From positions 1 to 8,196 of the forward strand of contig JALGZO010000445.1 of assembly GCA_025774865.1 (NCBI GenBank): a DNA stretch of 8,196 nucleotides, written 5' to 3'. Shown here piece by piece: positions 1 through 6,775 of this stretch. The notes beneath the pieces were generated by a model that was given only the letters and a program-made list of their open reading frames with translations, did no database searches and was not told where the DNA came from. The position numbers were made by a program, and so were the translations under genes. Each line of letters starts with the position of its first letter. Within the stretch, counting starts at the first letter, position 1. This stretch comes from a bacterium (GTDB lineage Bacteria > ARS69).

Positions 1-149
1 AAGAGGGTGAACGGGATCTCCTGGAGATCGTCTGGGCTCAAGGGACTGCGGGCCAGAGCGGTCTCCCACGTTCTCGCAGTGGCCTCGCGCAGGTCGGGAT
101 TCTCGATCCACTCGAGCTCCGGCCATAGCTCCCGGATGGTGCCTGTCAT
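1..149 (-). CDS. N-terminal fragment, possible HD-domain phosphohydrolase
   Basis: This is the first 49 codons of a minus-strand gene that leaves the window at the left edge. The ATG lies at 149-147 and reading stays open to position 3. The peptide starts MTGTIRELWPELEWIE, continues with NPDLREATARTWETALARSP and ends near LQEIPFTL. It looks like a real coding segment: helical, acidic and soluble, with no signal peptide. A GAGGG Shine-Dalgarno sequence sits about seven to eight bases upstream of the ATG on the minus strand. The LWPELEWI...LxEIPFTL pattern reminds me of the start of a family of small bacterial and archaeal HD-domain hydrolases. The metal-binding HD motif itself would lie outside the window, so this is recall-based inference. 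The gene is divergent from the carbamoyltransferase and probably has its own promoter in the shared intergenic region. A plus-strand open frame at 7-303 covers the same DNA but has no recognisable features. Confidence 0.55.
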   Translation of the reverse strand, partial: MTGTIRELWPELEWIENPDLREATARTWETALARSPLSPDDLQEIPFTL

Positions 150-384
150 CGCAGAACCCTCACTTCCGGTCGGGATACCTCTCGCAACGGAAGCTAGCGG
201 GTCGCGAAAAGGGTGGCAAGCGCAGTGGAGCGCGGGTTCGATCGTACCGATAACGGAAGCGGTTCGGTCCGCGCTCACCTCGGCTCGGAGCGGCCAGGGT
301 TGACTCGGCTCGAGCGCCCAGTTACGCTCGCAAGTTCGTGATTCAAGCTGGTTTGCAGATAGTGTCCGCTGGAGCCCCCACGTT
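150..384. other. Divergent intergenic region
   Basis: These 235 bases separate the leftward fragment from the rightward carbamoyltransferase gene. I see no convincing gene, tRNA or terminator here. The region holds one weak sigma-70-like promoter candidate facing right (300-328) and a 9-base direct repeat, CTCGGCTCG, at 279-287 and 304-312. A divergent intergenic region of this size would be expected to hold promoters for both flanking genes, but no strong consensus is visible for the leftward one. Confidence 0.6.
300..328 (+). promoter_or_regulatory. Weak sigma-70-like promoter candidate
   Basis: TTGACT at 300-305 matches the -35 consensus at five of six positions. It is followed after 17 bases by TACGCT at 323-328, which matches the -10 consensus at only three of six. 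It would place the transcription start about 50 bases upstream of the carbamoyltransferase TTG. The spacing and -35 box are good and the -10 box is poor. In high-GC DNA such a match can arise by chance. Confidence 0.25.
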
Positions 385-2208
385 TTGAACATCCTCGGGA
401 TCAGCGCCTGGTACCACGATGCCGCCGCCTGCCTCGTCCGGGACGGTGCGATCGTCTCGGCAGCCCAGGAAGAGCGCTTCACGCGCAAGAAACACGACCC
501 CGAGTTCCCCGAGAACGCGATCCGGTCGTGTCTCTCCATCGGGGGGATCGAAGCGCATGACCTCGACGCCGTCGGTTTCTACGACAAGCCGTTCCTGAAG
601 TTCGAGCGGTTGCTCGAGACCTACCTCGCCTGCGCCCCCCGGGGATTGAGGTCTTTCCAGTCCGCGATGCCGATCTGGCTCACCGAAAAGCTGTTCCTCC
701 CGGATCGAATCCGCAAAGAGCTCGGCGTCGACGTTCCCGTCTACTTCGCGGAACATCACGTCTCGCACGCGGCCTCGGCGTTTTACCCGTCTCCGTTCGA
801 GCAAGCGGCAATCCTCACCGTGGATGGTGTCGGCGAATGGGCGACCACCACCTGGGGTACGGGCCACGGTTCGGAGCTGGAGTTGCTGGGGGAAATCCGC
901 TTCCCCCATTCGCTCGGGCTCCTCTACTCCGCGTTCACGTACTACACCGGCTTCCGCGTCAACTCGGGCGAGTACAAGCTGATGGGCCTTGCTCCCTACG
1001 GAGAGACGACTTACGTCGATCGCATCAAAGACCATCTCATCGACATCAAGGACGATGGCTCCTTTCGCATGAACATGGATTATTTCGACTATCCTTCGGG
1101 TCTCCGGATGACCTCTGACAAGTTCCACGAGCTCTTCGAGGGCCCGCCGAAGGAGCCCGACTCCTGGGTTACCCAGAAGGAGATGGATCTAGCGCGCTCG
1201 GTTCAGGTGGTTCTCGAGGAAACCATCCTCAAGATGGCGCGTCACATCCACGGGGAGACTGGCCAGCCGAACCTGGTCATGGCGGGCGGCGTGGCGCTGA
1301 ACTGCGTCGCGAACGGACGGGTGCTCCGGGAGGGTCCCTTCGATAACCTCTGGATCCAGCCGGCTGCGGGCGACGCCGGAGGCGCGCTCGGCGTGGCAAC
1401 CTACCTTTCGCATCGCAAGTTCGGGGAGCCGCGCGTGGTGGATCCGACGAGGCAGGACGCCCAGCGTGGCAGCTACCTCGGCCCGATCTTTCCCCGAGAC
1501 GACATCCGATCGTTTCTCGACACGGCTGGTGCGGTCTTCGAGGAGATCGAGGAGAACGAGATCCCGGAGCGGACCGCCGAAGCGCTGACCGACGGTCGGG
1601 TCGTAGGCTGGTTCCAAGGACGGATGGAGTTCGGGCCACGTGCGCTCGGGGGCCGCTCGATTCTCGGCGACCCCCGCGACCCCGAGATGCAGTCGCGCAT
1701 GAATCTCAAGATCAAGTACCGGGAGTCGTTCCGGCCGTTCGCGCCGAGCGTTCTCGCGGAGCACGCGGGCGAGGTGTTCGATGACTCGATCGAGAGCCCG
1801 TACATGCTCCTCGTCACGCACGTGCGGGAGGAGCACCGCAAGGCCGTCACCGACGGCGATCGCCAGAGGACCGGCATCGACCTGCTCAAGGTGCCGCGGA
1901 GCCACGTGCCCGCCATCACGCACGTCGACTACTCGGCGCGGGTTCAGACCGTGCATTCTGAGACGAACCCGCTCTACTGGGAGACGATCCAGCGTTTTCG
2001 GAAGCGGACGGGCATTCCGCTCGTCATCAACACGTCATTCAACGTCCGCGGGGAGCCGATCGTTTGCACGCCGGAGGACGCCTGGAACTGTTTTCTCGGA
2101 ACCGAGATGGACGTACTCATCGCCGGACCCTTCCTGCTACGCAAGGAAGACCAGGATCCGAAGGTCGTCGAGAGGGTTCGAGCCGCGCGACACTTCGAGG
2201 CGGACTAG
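385..2208 (+). CDS. O-carbamoyltransferase, NodU/CmcH/TobZ/SxtI family
   Basis: This 607-residue enzyme should use carbamoyl phosphate and ATP to form carbamoyl-adenylate and move the carbamoyl group to a hydroxyl of a small molecule or sugar. The start is TTG at 385. From there the protein reads MNILGISAWYHDAAACLVRD, the normal family beginning, and GGAG lies about ten bases upstream. The N-terminal Kae1-like domain shows HHVSH at 124-128 (the HxxxH iron-site pattern), VDGVGEW around D147, MAGGVALN from 299 and GDAGGA with D330. The C-terminal YrdC-like half shows EFGPRALG at 415-422, SFRPFAP at 448-454 and NTSFN at 549-553. Length and both domains are intact and no key motif is missing. The acceptor cannot be read from the sequence. 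The protein has no signal peptide or membrane segment, so it is cytoplasmic. The next gene begins eight bases after the stop and encodes an SxtJ-like membrane protein, which suggests carbamoylation linked to a membrane process or export. NodU, TobZ and SxtI are the best-studied relatives, and the exact subgroup is undetermined. Confidence 0.94.
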   Translation: MNILGISAWYHDAAACLVRDGAIVSAAQEERFTRKKHDPEFPENAIRSCLSIGGIEAHDLDAVGFYDKPFLKFERLLETYLACAPRGLRSFQSAMPIWLTEKLFLPDRIRKELGVDVPVYFAEHHVSHAASAFYPSPFEQAAILTVDGVGEWATTTWGTGHGSELELLGEIRFPHSLGLLYSAFTYYTGFRVNSGEYKLMGLAPYGETTYVDRIKDHLIDIKDDGSFRMNMDYFDYPSGLRMTSDKFHELFEGPPKEPDSWVTQKEMDLARSVQVVLEETILKMARHIHGETGQPNLVMAGGVALNCVANGRVLREGPFDNLWIQPAAGDAGGALGVATYLSHRKFGEPRVVDPTRQDAQRGSYLGPIFPRDDIRSFLDTAGAVFEEIEENEIPERTAEALTDGRVVGWFQGRMEFGPRALGGRSILGDPRDPEMQSRMNLKIKYRESFRPFAPSVLAEHAGEVFDDSIESPYMLLVTHVREEHRKAVTDGDRQRTGIDLLKVPRSHVPAITHVDYSARVQTVHSETNPLYWETIQRFRKRTGIPLVINTSFNVRGEPIVCTPEDAWNCFLGTEMDVLIAGPFLLRKEDQDPKVVERVRAARHFEAD

Positions 2209-2211
2209 GAG
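2207..2211 (+). promoter_or_regulatory. Ribosome binding site overlapping a stop codon
   Basis: AGGAG overlaps the TAG stop of the carbamoyltransferase gene and sits five bases before the ATG at 2217. It fixes the start of the SxtJ-like gene and suggests that ribosomes finishing the upstream gene re-initiate here. Confidence 0.75.
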
Positions 2212-2216
2212 AGACG

Positions 2217-2624
2217 ATGTCGAAGACCGATCGTCCCGATCGCAAAGAGCTTCGGACCTTCGGAATCTCACTGGGTGTCGTGTGCCTGATCTGGGCTGGC
2301 ATCCTCTGGTGGCGGGGACACCTCGGCGCGATCCCGTGGCTTCTCGGGGTGTCGCCGATTCTCGTCCTCGTGGGACTCGTCGCGCCGATTGCACTCTACC
2401 CGCTTCACCGGGTGTGGATGCCGGTGGCCAAGGGGATAGCGCGCGCCCTGACCTGGCTCCTTCTGACGCTGACGTTCTACCTGGTGTTCACGCCCTACGG
2501 GGTGGTGATGCGCCTCCGGGGCAGGGACCCCTTACACCGGCGCTTCGAACCGGATCGGGAGTCCTACTGGGAATCCCGGGAAGACGCCCCGTTCGACCCC
2601 GATCGACTGTCCAAGCAGTACTGA
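2217..2624 (+). CDS. SxtJ-family membrane protein
   Basis: This small integral membrane protein has 135 residues and no known biochemical activity. Three hydrophobic segments are visible at about residues 15-32, 39-62 and 77-95. They are followed by a basic, polar tail containing GVVMRLRGRDPLHRRF and a SYW near residues 116-118. The TFYLVFTPYGxxxRLxGxDPL pattern after the last helix is, from memory, the hallmark of the SxtJ family found beside carbamoyltransferases. The ATG at 2217 is chosen because AGGAG (2207-2211), overlapping the upstream TAG, lies five bases before it. The frame also stays open upstream to 2064, but that part lies inside the carbamoyltransferase gene and has no such signal. 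The eight-base gap to the upstream stop implies translational coupling. It may anchor the carbamoyltransferase or its product to the membrane, which is inference only. Confidence 0.88.
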   Translation: MSKTDRPDRKELRTFGISLGVVCLIWAGILWWRGHLGAIPWLLGVSPILVLVGLVAPIALYPLHRVWMPVAKGIARALTWLLLTLTFYLVFTPYGVVMRLRGRDPLHRRFEPDRESYWESREDAPFDPDRLSKQY

Positions 2625-2658
2625 ACCCGGGCCTCAAGCCTCCGAGGAAGAGGAACGC

Positions 2659-2817
2659 ATGTCGACGAGACTGGGAATCCTGAAGGAGTTCATGGACTTC
2701 CTGAAGGTCCGCAAGAAACTCTGGCTGACGCCCATCGTGGTGGTTCTCGTGGTGTTGGGCGCTCTGATACTCTTCACCTCCACCTCGGTTGCTCCCTTCA
2801 TCTACACTCTGTTCTAG
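2659..2817 (+). CDS. DUF5989 family small membrane protein (SxtK-like)
   Basis: This 52-residue protein is short enough to be missed by a length cut-off. It begins MSTRLGILKEFMDFLKVRKK, an amphipathic basic N-terminus. One hydrophobic segment follows at about residues 24-40 (TPIVVVLVVLGALILFT), and the protein ends SVAPFIYTLF. The KEFxxFLKVRKKxWLxPI start and the APFIYTLF end are, from memory, the conserved ends of DUF5989, whose members are nearly always about 50 residues and sit beside SxtJ and carbamoyltransferase genes. The ATG at 2659 is preceded by a purine-rich GAGGAAGAGGAA stretch (2644-2655) that serves as the ribosome binding site. The gap from the SxtJ stop is 34 bases. The function is unknown. 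A single-pass helper subunit of a membrane complex with the two upstream products is a reasonable guess. Confidence 0.88.
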   Translation: MSTRLGILKEFMDFLKVRKKLWLTPIVVVLVVLGALILFTSTSVAPFIYTLF

Positions 2818-2841
2818 ACGGGGAAAGAGGCAGGTGGGCGA

Positions 2842-2863
2842 ACCCGCCTCGGCAGGGGCGGGT
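2842..2863 (+). terminator. GC-rich hairpin after the carbamoyltransferase operon
   Basis: ACCCGCC at 2842-2848 and GGCGGGT at 2857-2863 form a perfect 7-bp stem with an 8-base loop, 24 bases after the DUF5989 stop. There is no T-run after it, so a classical intrinsic terminator is not shown. In high-GC genomes, hairpins at operon ends can still act as mRNA 3' end stabilisers or weak terminators. The position supports an operon boundary here. Confidence 0.4.
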
Positions 2864-2908
2864 ACCCGACGTCGATTCACGGGAACCGAACGGCCACGGA
2901 TCGACTCT

Positions 2909-2949
2909 AAGGAGGAAACCGGTCGGCCCAGCGGCCCACCGGTTCCTTC
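2909..2949 (+). promoter_or_regulatory. Strong hairpin pairing with a perfect Shine-Dalgarno sequence
   Basis: AAGGAGG (2909-2915) is a consensus Shine-Dalgarno sequence but has no start codon at normal distance. Immediately after it, AACCGGT (2917-2923) pairs with ACCGGTT (2938-2944). An inner GGCC/GGCC stem (2925-2928 with 2933-2936) closes a CAGC tetraloop, with one C-C mismatch between the stems. Allowing a bulged A2916, the stem extends outward so that GGAGG (2911-2915) pairs with CCTTC (2945-2949), including one G-T pair. If only the inner parts fold, the sequence between AAGGAGG and the GTG at 2952 shrinks from 36 to about 8 unpaired bases. If the whole stem folds, the site is hidden. 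It could also act as a transcription terminator or attenuator, although no T-run follows. Confidence 0.45.
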
Positions 2950-2963
2950 GCGTGAGGGAGACG

Positions 2964-5288
2964 ATGGCGCGTGATCTTGCCAGAGGCGGGGCTTTCCTGG
3001 GGCTCCTCGCGCTCGTCGCGTCGGCGAGTGCAGCCCCGAACGAGGGCTCCGGTGCGAGCGTCCTCGGAGGCGCTCACGATGGCACCGTCACGGCGCGCCT
3101 TCTCGCCGACGTGGCCGAGATCGCTCCCGGTGAGCCCTTCCGACTCGGCATCGAGATCACGATGGCGGACGGATGGCACACGTACTGGGAGAACGGCGGC
3201 GACGCCGGGCTGCCGACGACGGCGGAATGGACTCTCCCCGAGGGCTTCGCCGCGAGCGAGATTCGCTGGCCGGTCCCTCACCGCTATGAAGAGGAGGGCG
3301 ACCTCGTCACGTTCGGCTACGCCGATCGCGTTCTTCTTCTCACCGAGATCACTCCCGCGGCGTCGGTGACCGCCGGCGAGACCGTTACGATCGCGAGCCG
3401 AGTCGACTGGCTCCAGTGCAAGGACATCTGTATCCCGGGAGGAGCCGATCTGTCGCTGCGGCTGCCCGTGGCCGCCGAGCCGAAGGCCGCGGCGGCGCCG
3501 GTCGTGAACGCATTCGACGCCACGGCCGCCCGAGTCGCGCCGTCCGCCGCCACCCTGCCGAACATCGGCGTGCACGCGTTCCAGAGTCTTGACGCCGTTC
3601 CGGTGGAGGGCACGACTGACGTGGCCGTCGTGTTTTCCGGGCTCGGTGACTTCGTGACGGAGCGCGCGGAGTTCTTCCCACGACCCTCCGACCAGCTCTG
3701 GATGCGCGACGGGTCGTTCAAGTCAGACGGCGAGAATCTCGCACTCGTCATCCCGGTGGAGGTCGACGTGACCGTCGAGGCCGGCTCCGTCGAGACGCTG
3801 CCCGCGGTCGTGCGGATCCCGCGCGCGGACGGGGATCCCTGGCTCCTCTCGTTCGAGGTACCGGTGACGATCGCCGAGGCGGGAGTCGAGGGTCGGGCCA
3901 CGAACGCCCCCGTGTTCGCGTCGGCCACCGGGCCCTTTCTCACCGACGATTACGTGACCGGCACCGCCACGAAAGCGACCGGCCGCCTCGGCCTGGTGCA
4001 GCTTCTCCGGTACCTGCTGTTCGCACTCGTCGGTGGCGTCATTCTGAACGTGATGCCGTGTGTATTGCCGGTGATCTCGCTCAAGGTCCTCGGCTTCGTG
4101 TCCAAGGCGGAAGAACACCCCGCCAAGATACTCCGGCTCGGCCTCACGTTCGCGGGAGGCGTGCTCGTTTCCTTCGTGGTTCTCGCCCTCGCGGTGATCG
4201 CGCTGAAATCCGCGGGTGAACACATCGGGTGGGGATTCCAGTTCCAGAATCCCGCCTTCGTCGCCGGTCTCTCGGCGGTCATCTTCGTCTTCGCCCTCAG
4301 TCTGCTCGGGGTCTTCGAGGTCGGGGCCACGACGGCGCTGATCGGGCTCGGCGTCGCCGCCGCCGACCGCAAGGAGTACGCCGACGCCTTCTTCCACGGC
4401 ATTCTGACGACCGTGCTCGCGACTCCCTGCACCGCCCCGATGCTGGGGGCGGCGATCGCGTTCGCGTTCTCGCAGCCCGCGGCGATCATCCTGCTCATCT
4501 TCGTGACGGTCGGGGTCGGCCTGGCGCTACCCTACGTTCTCCTGTCCGCGCACCCCGCCTGGCTCGCCTACGTCCCGAGGCCCGGCCCGTGGATGGACAC
4601 GTTCAAGCAGGGCATGGGTTTCCTTCTCCTCGCGACGCTCGTTTGGCTCCTCTTCGTGTTCGGCGCCCAGACCGGCAGCGACGGGCTCGTCTGGCTCCTC
4701 GCATTCCTGCTCGTCGTCGGGTTCTTCTGCTGGATACACGGTAGATTCCTCGACCTGACGTCGACGAACCGCCGGCTCGTCACGATCTGGGCGATCTCGA
4801 TCGTGGGGACGGTCTGGAGTTACCAGGGGTTCCTGCACGACGTCCTGTTCCCCGCGGAGGAGCCCCCGGGGATGGAGGGGGCCGCGTTCACGTCTCGCTC
4901 GGAAGTCACGAAGGGTGGCATCCGCTGGGAGCCGTTCTCGGTCGAGTACCTCGACGAGTCGGTAGAGAGCGGCCGAACGGTCTTCATCGACTTCACGGCC
5001 GACTGGTGCTGGACGTGCAAGGTCAACGAGAAGACCGTTCTCGCTGACCGCGAGGTGGAGGACGCCTTCCGAGAGAACCGCGTCATGACGTTGAAGGGCG
5101 ATTGGACGCGGAAGGACCCCGAGATCACCGCGATTCTCCAGCGCCACAACCGCGCCGGGGTTCCCTTCTACGCGGTCTACCCCGCCGGACGCCCGGACGA
5201 CGTCATCGTGTTGCCGGAGATCATCAACAAGAAGCTCGTGCTGAAGAGTCTCGAAGAGGCCGGCCCGAGCCGGTCACCGGGCGTGTAG
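2964..5288 (+). CDS. Thiol:disulfide interchange protein, DsbD/ScsB type
   Basis: This 774-residue inner-membrane reductase would pass electrons from cytoplasmic thioredoxin across the membrane to periplasmic disulfide proteins. A signal peptide (about residues 1-24, ending ASASAAP) leads into a periplasmic DsbD_N-like region with a CKDIC pair at C152 and C156, then a second beta-rich stretch to about 330. The membrane domain has about eight helices between 349 and 624. It carries the two transmembrane cysteines in NVMPCVLPV (C366) and ATPCTAPML (C489). A C-terminal thioredoxin domain (about 650-770) has DWCWTC (C682, C685) and the cis-proline GVPF (P734). All three redox pairs are intact. 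The protein is longer than E. coli DsbD (565 residues) because of its long N-terminal part, and the CxxxC pair resembles ScsB-type members. I chose ATG 2964, with AGGGAG at 2955-2960. The GTG at 2952 is an in-frame alternative adding four residues. No thioredoxin-like client or cytochrome c maturation gene is visible nearby. Confidence 0.93.
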   Translation: MARDLARGGAFLGLLALVASASAAPNEGSGASVLGGAHDGTVTARLLADVAEIAPGEPFRLGIEITMADGWHTYWENGGDAGLPTTAEWTLPEGFAASEIRWPVPHRYEEEGDLVTFGYADRVLLLTEITPAASVTAGETVTIASRVDWLQCKDICIPGGADLSLRLPVAAEPKAAAAPVVNAFDATAARVAPSAATLPNIGVHAFQSLDAVPVEGTTDVAVVFSGLGDFVTERAEFFPRPSDQLWMRDGSFKSDGENLALVIPVEVDVTVEAGSVETLPAVVRIPRADGDPWLLSFEVPVTIAEAGVEGRATNAPVFASATGPFLTDDYVTGTATKATGRLGLVQLLRYLLFALVGGVILNVMPCVLPVISLKVLGFVSKAEEHPAKILRLGLTFAGGVLVSFVVLALAVIALKSAGEHIGWGFQFQNPAFVAGLSAVIFVFALSLLGVFEVGATTALIGLGVAAADRKEYADAFFHGILTTVLATPCTAPMLGAAIAFAFSQPAAIILLIFVTVGVGLALPYVLLSAHPAWLAYVPRPGPWMDTFKQGMGFLLLATLVWLLFVFGAQTGSDGLVWLLAFLLVVGFFCWIHGRFLDLTSTNRRLVTIWAISIVGTVWSYQGFLHDVLFPAEEPPGMEGAAFTSRSEVTKGGIRWEPFSVEYLDESVESGRTVFIDFTADWCWTCKVNEKTVLADREVEDAFRENRVMTLKGDWTRKDPEITAILQRHNRAGVPFYAVYPAGRPDDVIVLPEIINKKLVLKSLEEAGPSRSPGV

Positions 5289-5294
5289 TCGGTC

Positions 5295-6704
5295 TTGCGC
5301 CCGCCCCTCGGAGCCGCGTTCGCGCCGCTGATCCTCTCTTCGCTGCCGGCTCTCGCCGCCGACACCCCACCCGTTTACGAGTCCCGCCGGGAGACCGCCG
5401 ACCGCCTGATCGACGCCGCAATGAGCTCCGACGAAGCGTGGCGCAAGATCGCGTACCTCGGCGATCACATCGGGCATCGCCTCAGTGGATCGTCGCAGCT
5501 TTCGCGCGCGGTCGACTGGGCGGCGGAACAGATGGCGCTCGATGGTCTGGAGAACGTTCGACGGCAGCGCGTGATGGTGCCGAAGTGGGTCCGCGGCGCG
5601 GAACGTGCGGAGATGATCTCTCCCCGCCGGGCGGAGCTCGCGATGCTCGGCCTCGGGCGCAGCATCGGGACACCGCCGGGCGGGATCACGGCGCCGCTGG
5701 TCGTCGTCGACAGCTTCGACGCTCTCCACGCCATTCGCGATTCGGACGTTCACGGGCGAATCGTCCTGTGGAACGTGCCGTTCACGACGTACTCCGAAAC
5801 GGTGAAGTACCGCTGGAGCGGCGCCAAGGAGGCGGCGCTCAAAGGCGCGGTGGCGTCGCTCGTGCGCACCGTGGGCCGGGGGACGCTTCGCAACCCCCAC
5901 ACCGGCGCGATGGCTCCGTACGAAGAAGGAATCCCGCGGATCCCCGCCGCGGCCGTCTCTATCGAGGACGCGATGATGCTCGCGCGGATTTCCGAGCGGG
6001 GCGAGGAGGTCACCGTCCACCTCGAGATGAATGCCCGCACCGAGCCTGACGCCGAGTCTCACAACGTTATCGGAGAGATCGTCGGTCGAGAGCGGCCGGA
6101 CGAGGTCGTCGTGATCGGGGGACACCTGGACTCCTGGGACGTGGGTCAGGGAGCTCAGGACGACGGCGGGGGCTGCGTCGTATCGATGGAGGCGGTTCGA
6201 CTCCTGATCGACTTGGGACTCCGGCCCCGGCGCACGATTCGGGTCGTCCTCTGGACGAACGAGGAGAACGGCACGGCCGGGGCCGAGGCCTACCGTGAGT
6301 CGCTCGGCGACGATGTCCACAAGCACGTCGCGGCGATCGAGTCGGACGGGGGCGTCGAGAACCCGTGGGGCTTCGGCTTGACGGTCTGGGCCAACGAGGA
6401 TCAAGACGTCGACGAGGCCCGACAGGAACGCGTCCTCGAGGCGCTCCGAGAGATCGCGCCCCTCCTGGCCAAGGTCGGCGCGGATTCCATCGCGCCCGGG
6501 GGCGGCGGCGCCGACATCTCACCCCTGATGGAGAACCTCGTCCCGGGGCTGGCTCTCCGGACCCCGATGGACCTCTACTGGGACATCCACCACAGCGAGG
6601 CCGACACCGTCGACAAGATCGATCCCATCGCCCTGAACCGCAATGTGGCCGCGATGGCCGTCATGGCCTGGGCGCTGGCCGAGTCGACGGTACCTCTCGA
6701 CTGA
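5295..6704 (+). CDS. Secreted M28 metallopeptidase, carboxypeptidase Q-like
   Basis: This 469-residue di-zinc exopeptidase is probably exported and cleaves amino acids or dipeptides from peptides. A hydrophobic leader (about residues 1-22, ending ALAAD) suggests a Sec signal. A PA-like inserted domain spans about 131-250. The catalytic domain has the M28 motifs in order: GGHLDSWD with H277 and D279, QDDGGG with D289, NEEN with E323 and E324, ESDGG with D351, and IHHSEADT with H432 and H433. All expected metal and catalytic residues are present, and the length matches carboxypeptidase Q (about 470). TTG at 5295 is the only workable start that keeps the signal peptide, because an in-frame TAG lies at 5286-5288 and the first in-frame ATG is at codon 43. 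No good Shine-Dalgarno sequence precedes it, and the gap after the DsbD stop is six bases, so translation is probably coupled. Substrate specificity is not readable from the sequence. Confidence 0.92.
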   Translation: MRPPLGAAFAPLILSSLPALAADTPPVYESRRETADRLIDAAMSSDEAWRKIAYLGDHIGHRLSGSSQLSRAVDWAAEQMALDGLENVRRQRVMVPKWVRGAERAEMISPRRAELAMLGLGRSIGTPPGGITAPLVVVDSFDALHAIRDSDVHGRIVLWNVPFTTYSETVKYRWSGAKEAALKGAVASLVRTVGRGTLRNPHTGAMAPYEEGIPRIPAAAVSIEDAMMLARISERGEEVTVHLEMNARTEPDAESHNVIGEIVGRERPDEVVVIGGHLDSWDVGQGAQDDGGGCVVSMEAVRLLIDLGLRPRRTIRVVLWTNEENGTAGAEAYRESLGDDVHKHVAAIESDGGVENPWGFGLTVWANEDQDVDEARQERVLEALREIAPLLAKVGADSIAPGGGGADISPLMENLVPGLALRTPMDLYWDIHHSEADTVDKIDPIALNRNVAAMAVMAWALAESTVPLD

Positions 6705-6775
6705 CGAGACGAAGGGAGATCAACTCCAGGCCCCCGCGTCCCGATCATCCGCTAGAAGCCCGGCCGGAGAGGTTC

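Noticed and set aside
7-303. 98-codon plus-strand open frame at the left edge
   Set aside because: No ribosome site or motif, and composition biased to Ser, Arg and Gly. The minus strand of the same DNA gives a better protein start with a Shine-Dalgarno sequence.
1781-2683. 300-codon plus-strand open frame crossing three genes
   Set aside because: It is a shifted frame rich in Arg, Ser and Thr that runs through the carbamoyltransferase C-terminus, SxtJ and the start of DUF5989, all of which are supported in other frames.
385-2817. Assignment as a saxitoxin biosynthesis locus
   Set aside because: Only the carbamoyltransferase trio resembles part of the saxitoxin cluster. The polyketide-like starter enzyme, amidinotransferase and oxygenases are absent from the window, and this trio is found in many unrelated bacteria.
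5274-6404. 376-codon minus-strand open frame opposite the M28 peptidase
   Set aside because: The plus strand carries every M28 metal-binding motif in order. The antisense product is low-complexity Arg/Asp-rich and has no recognisable motif.
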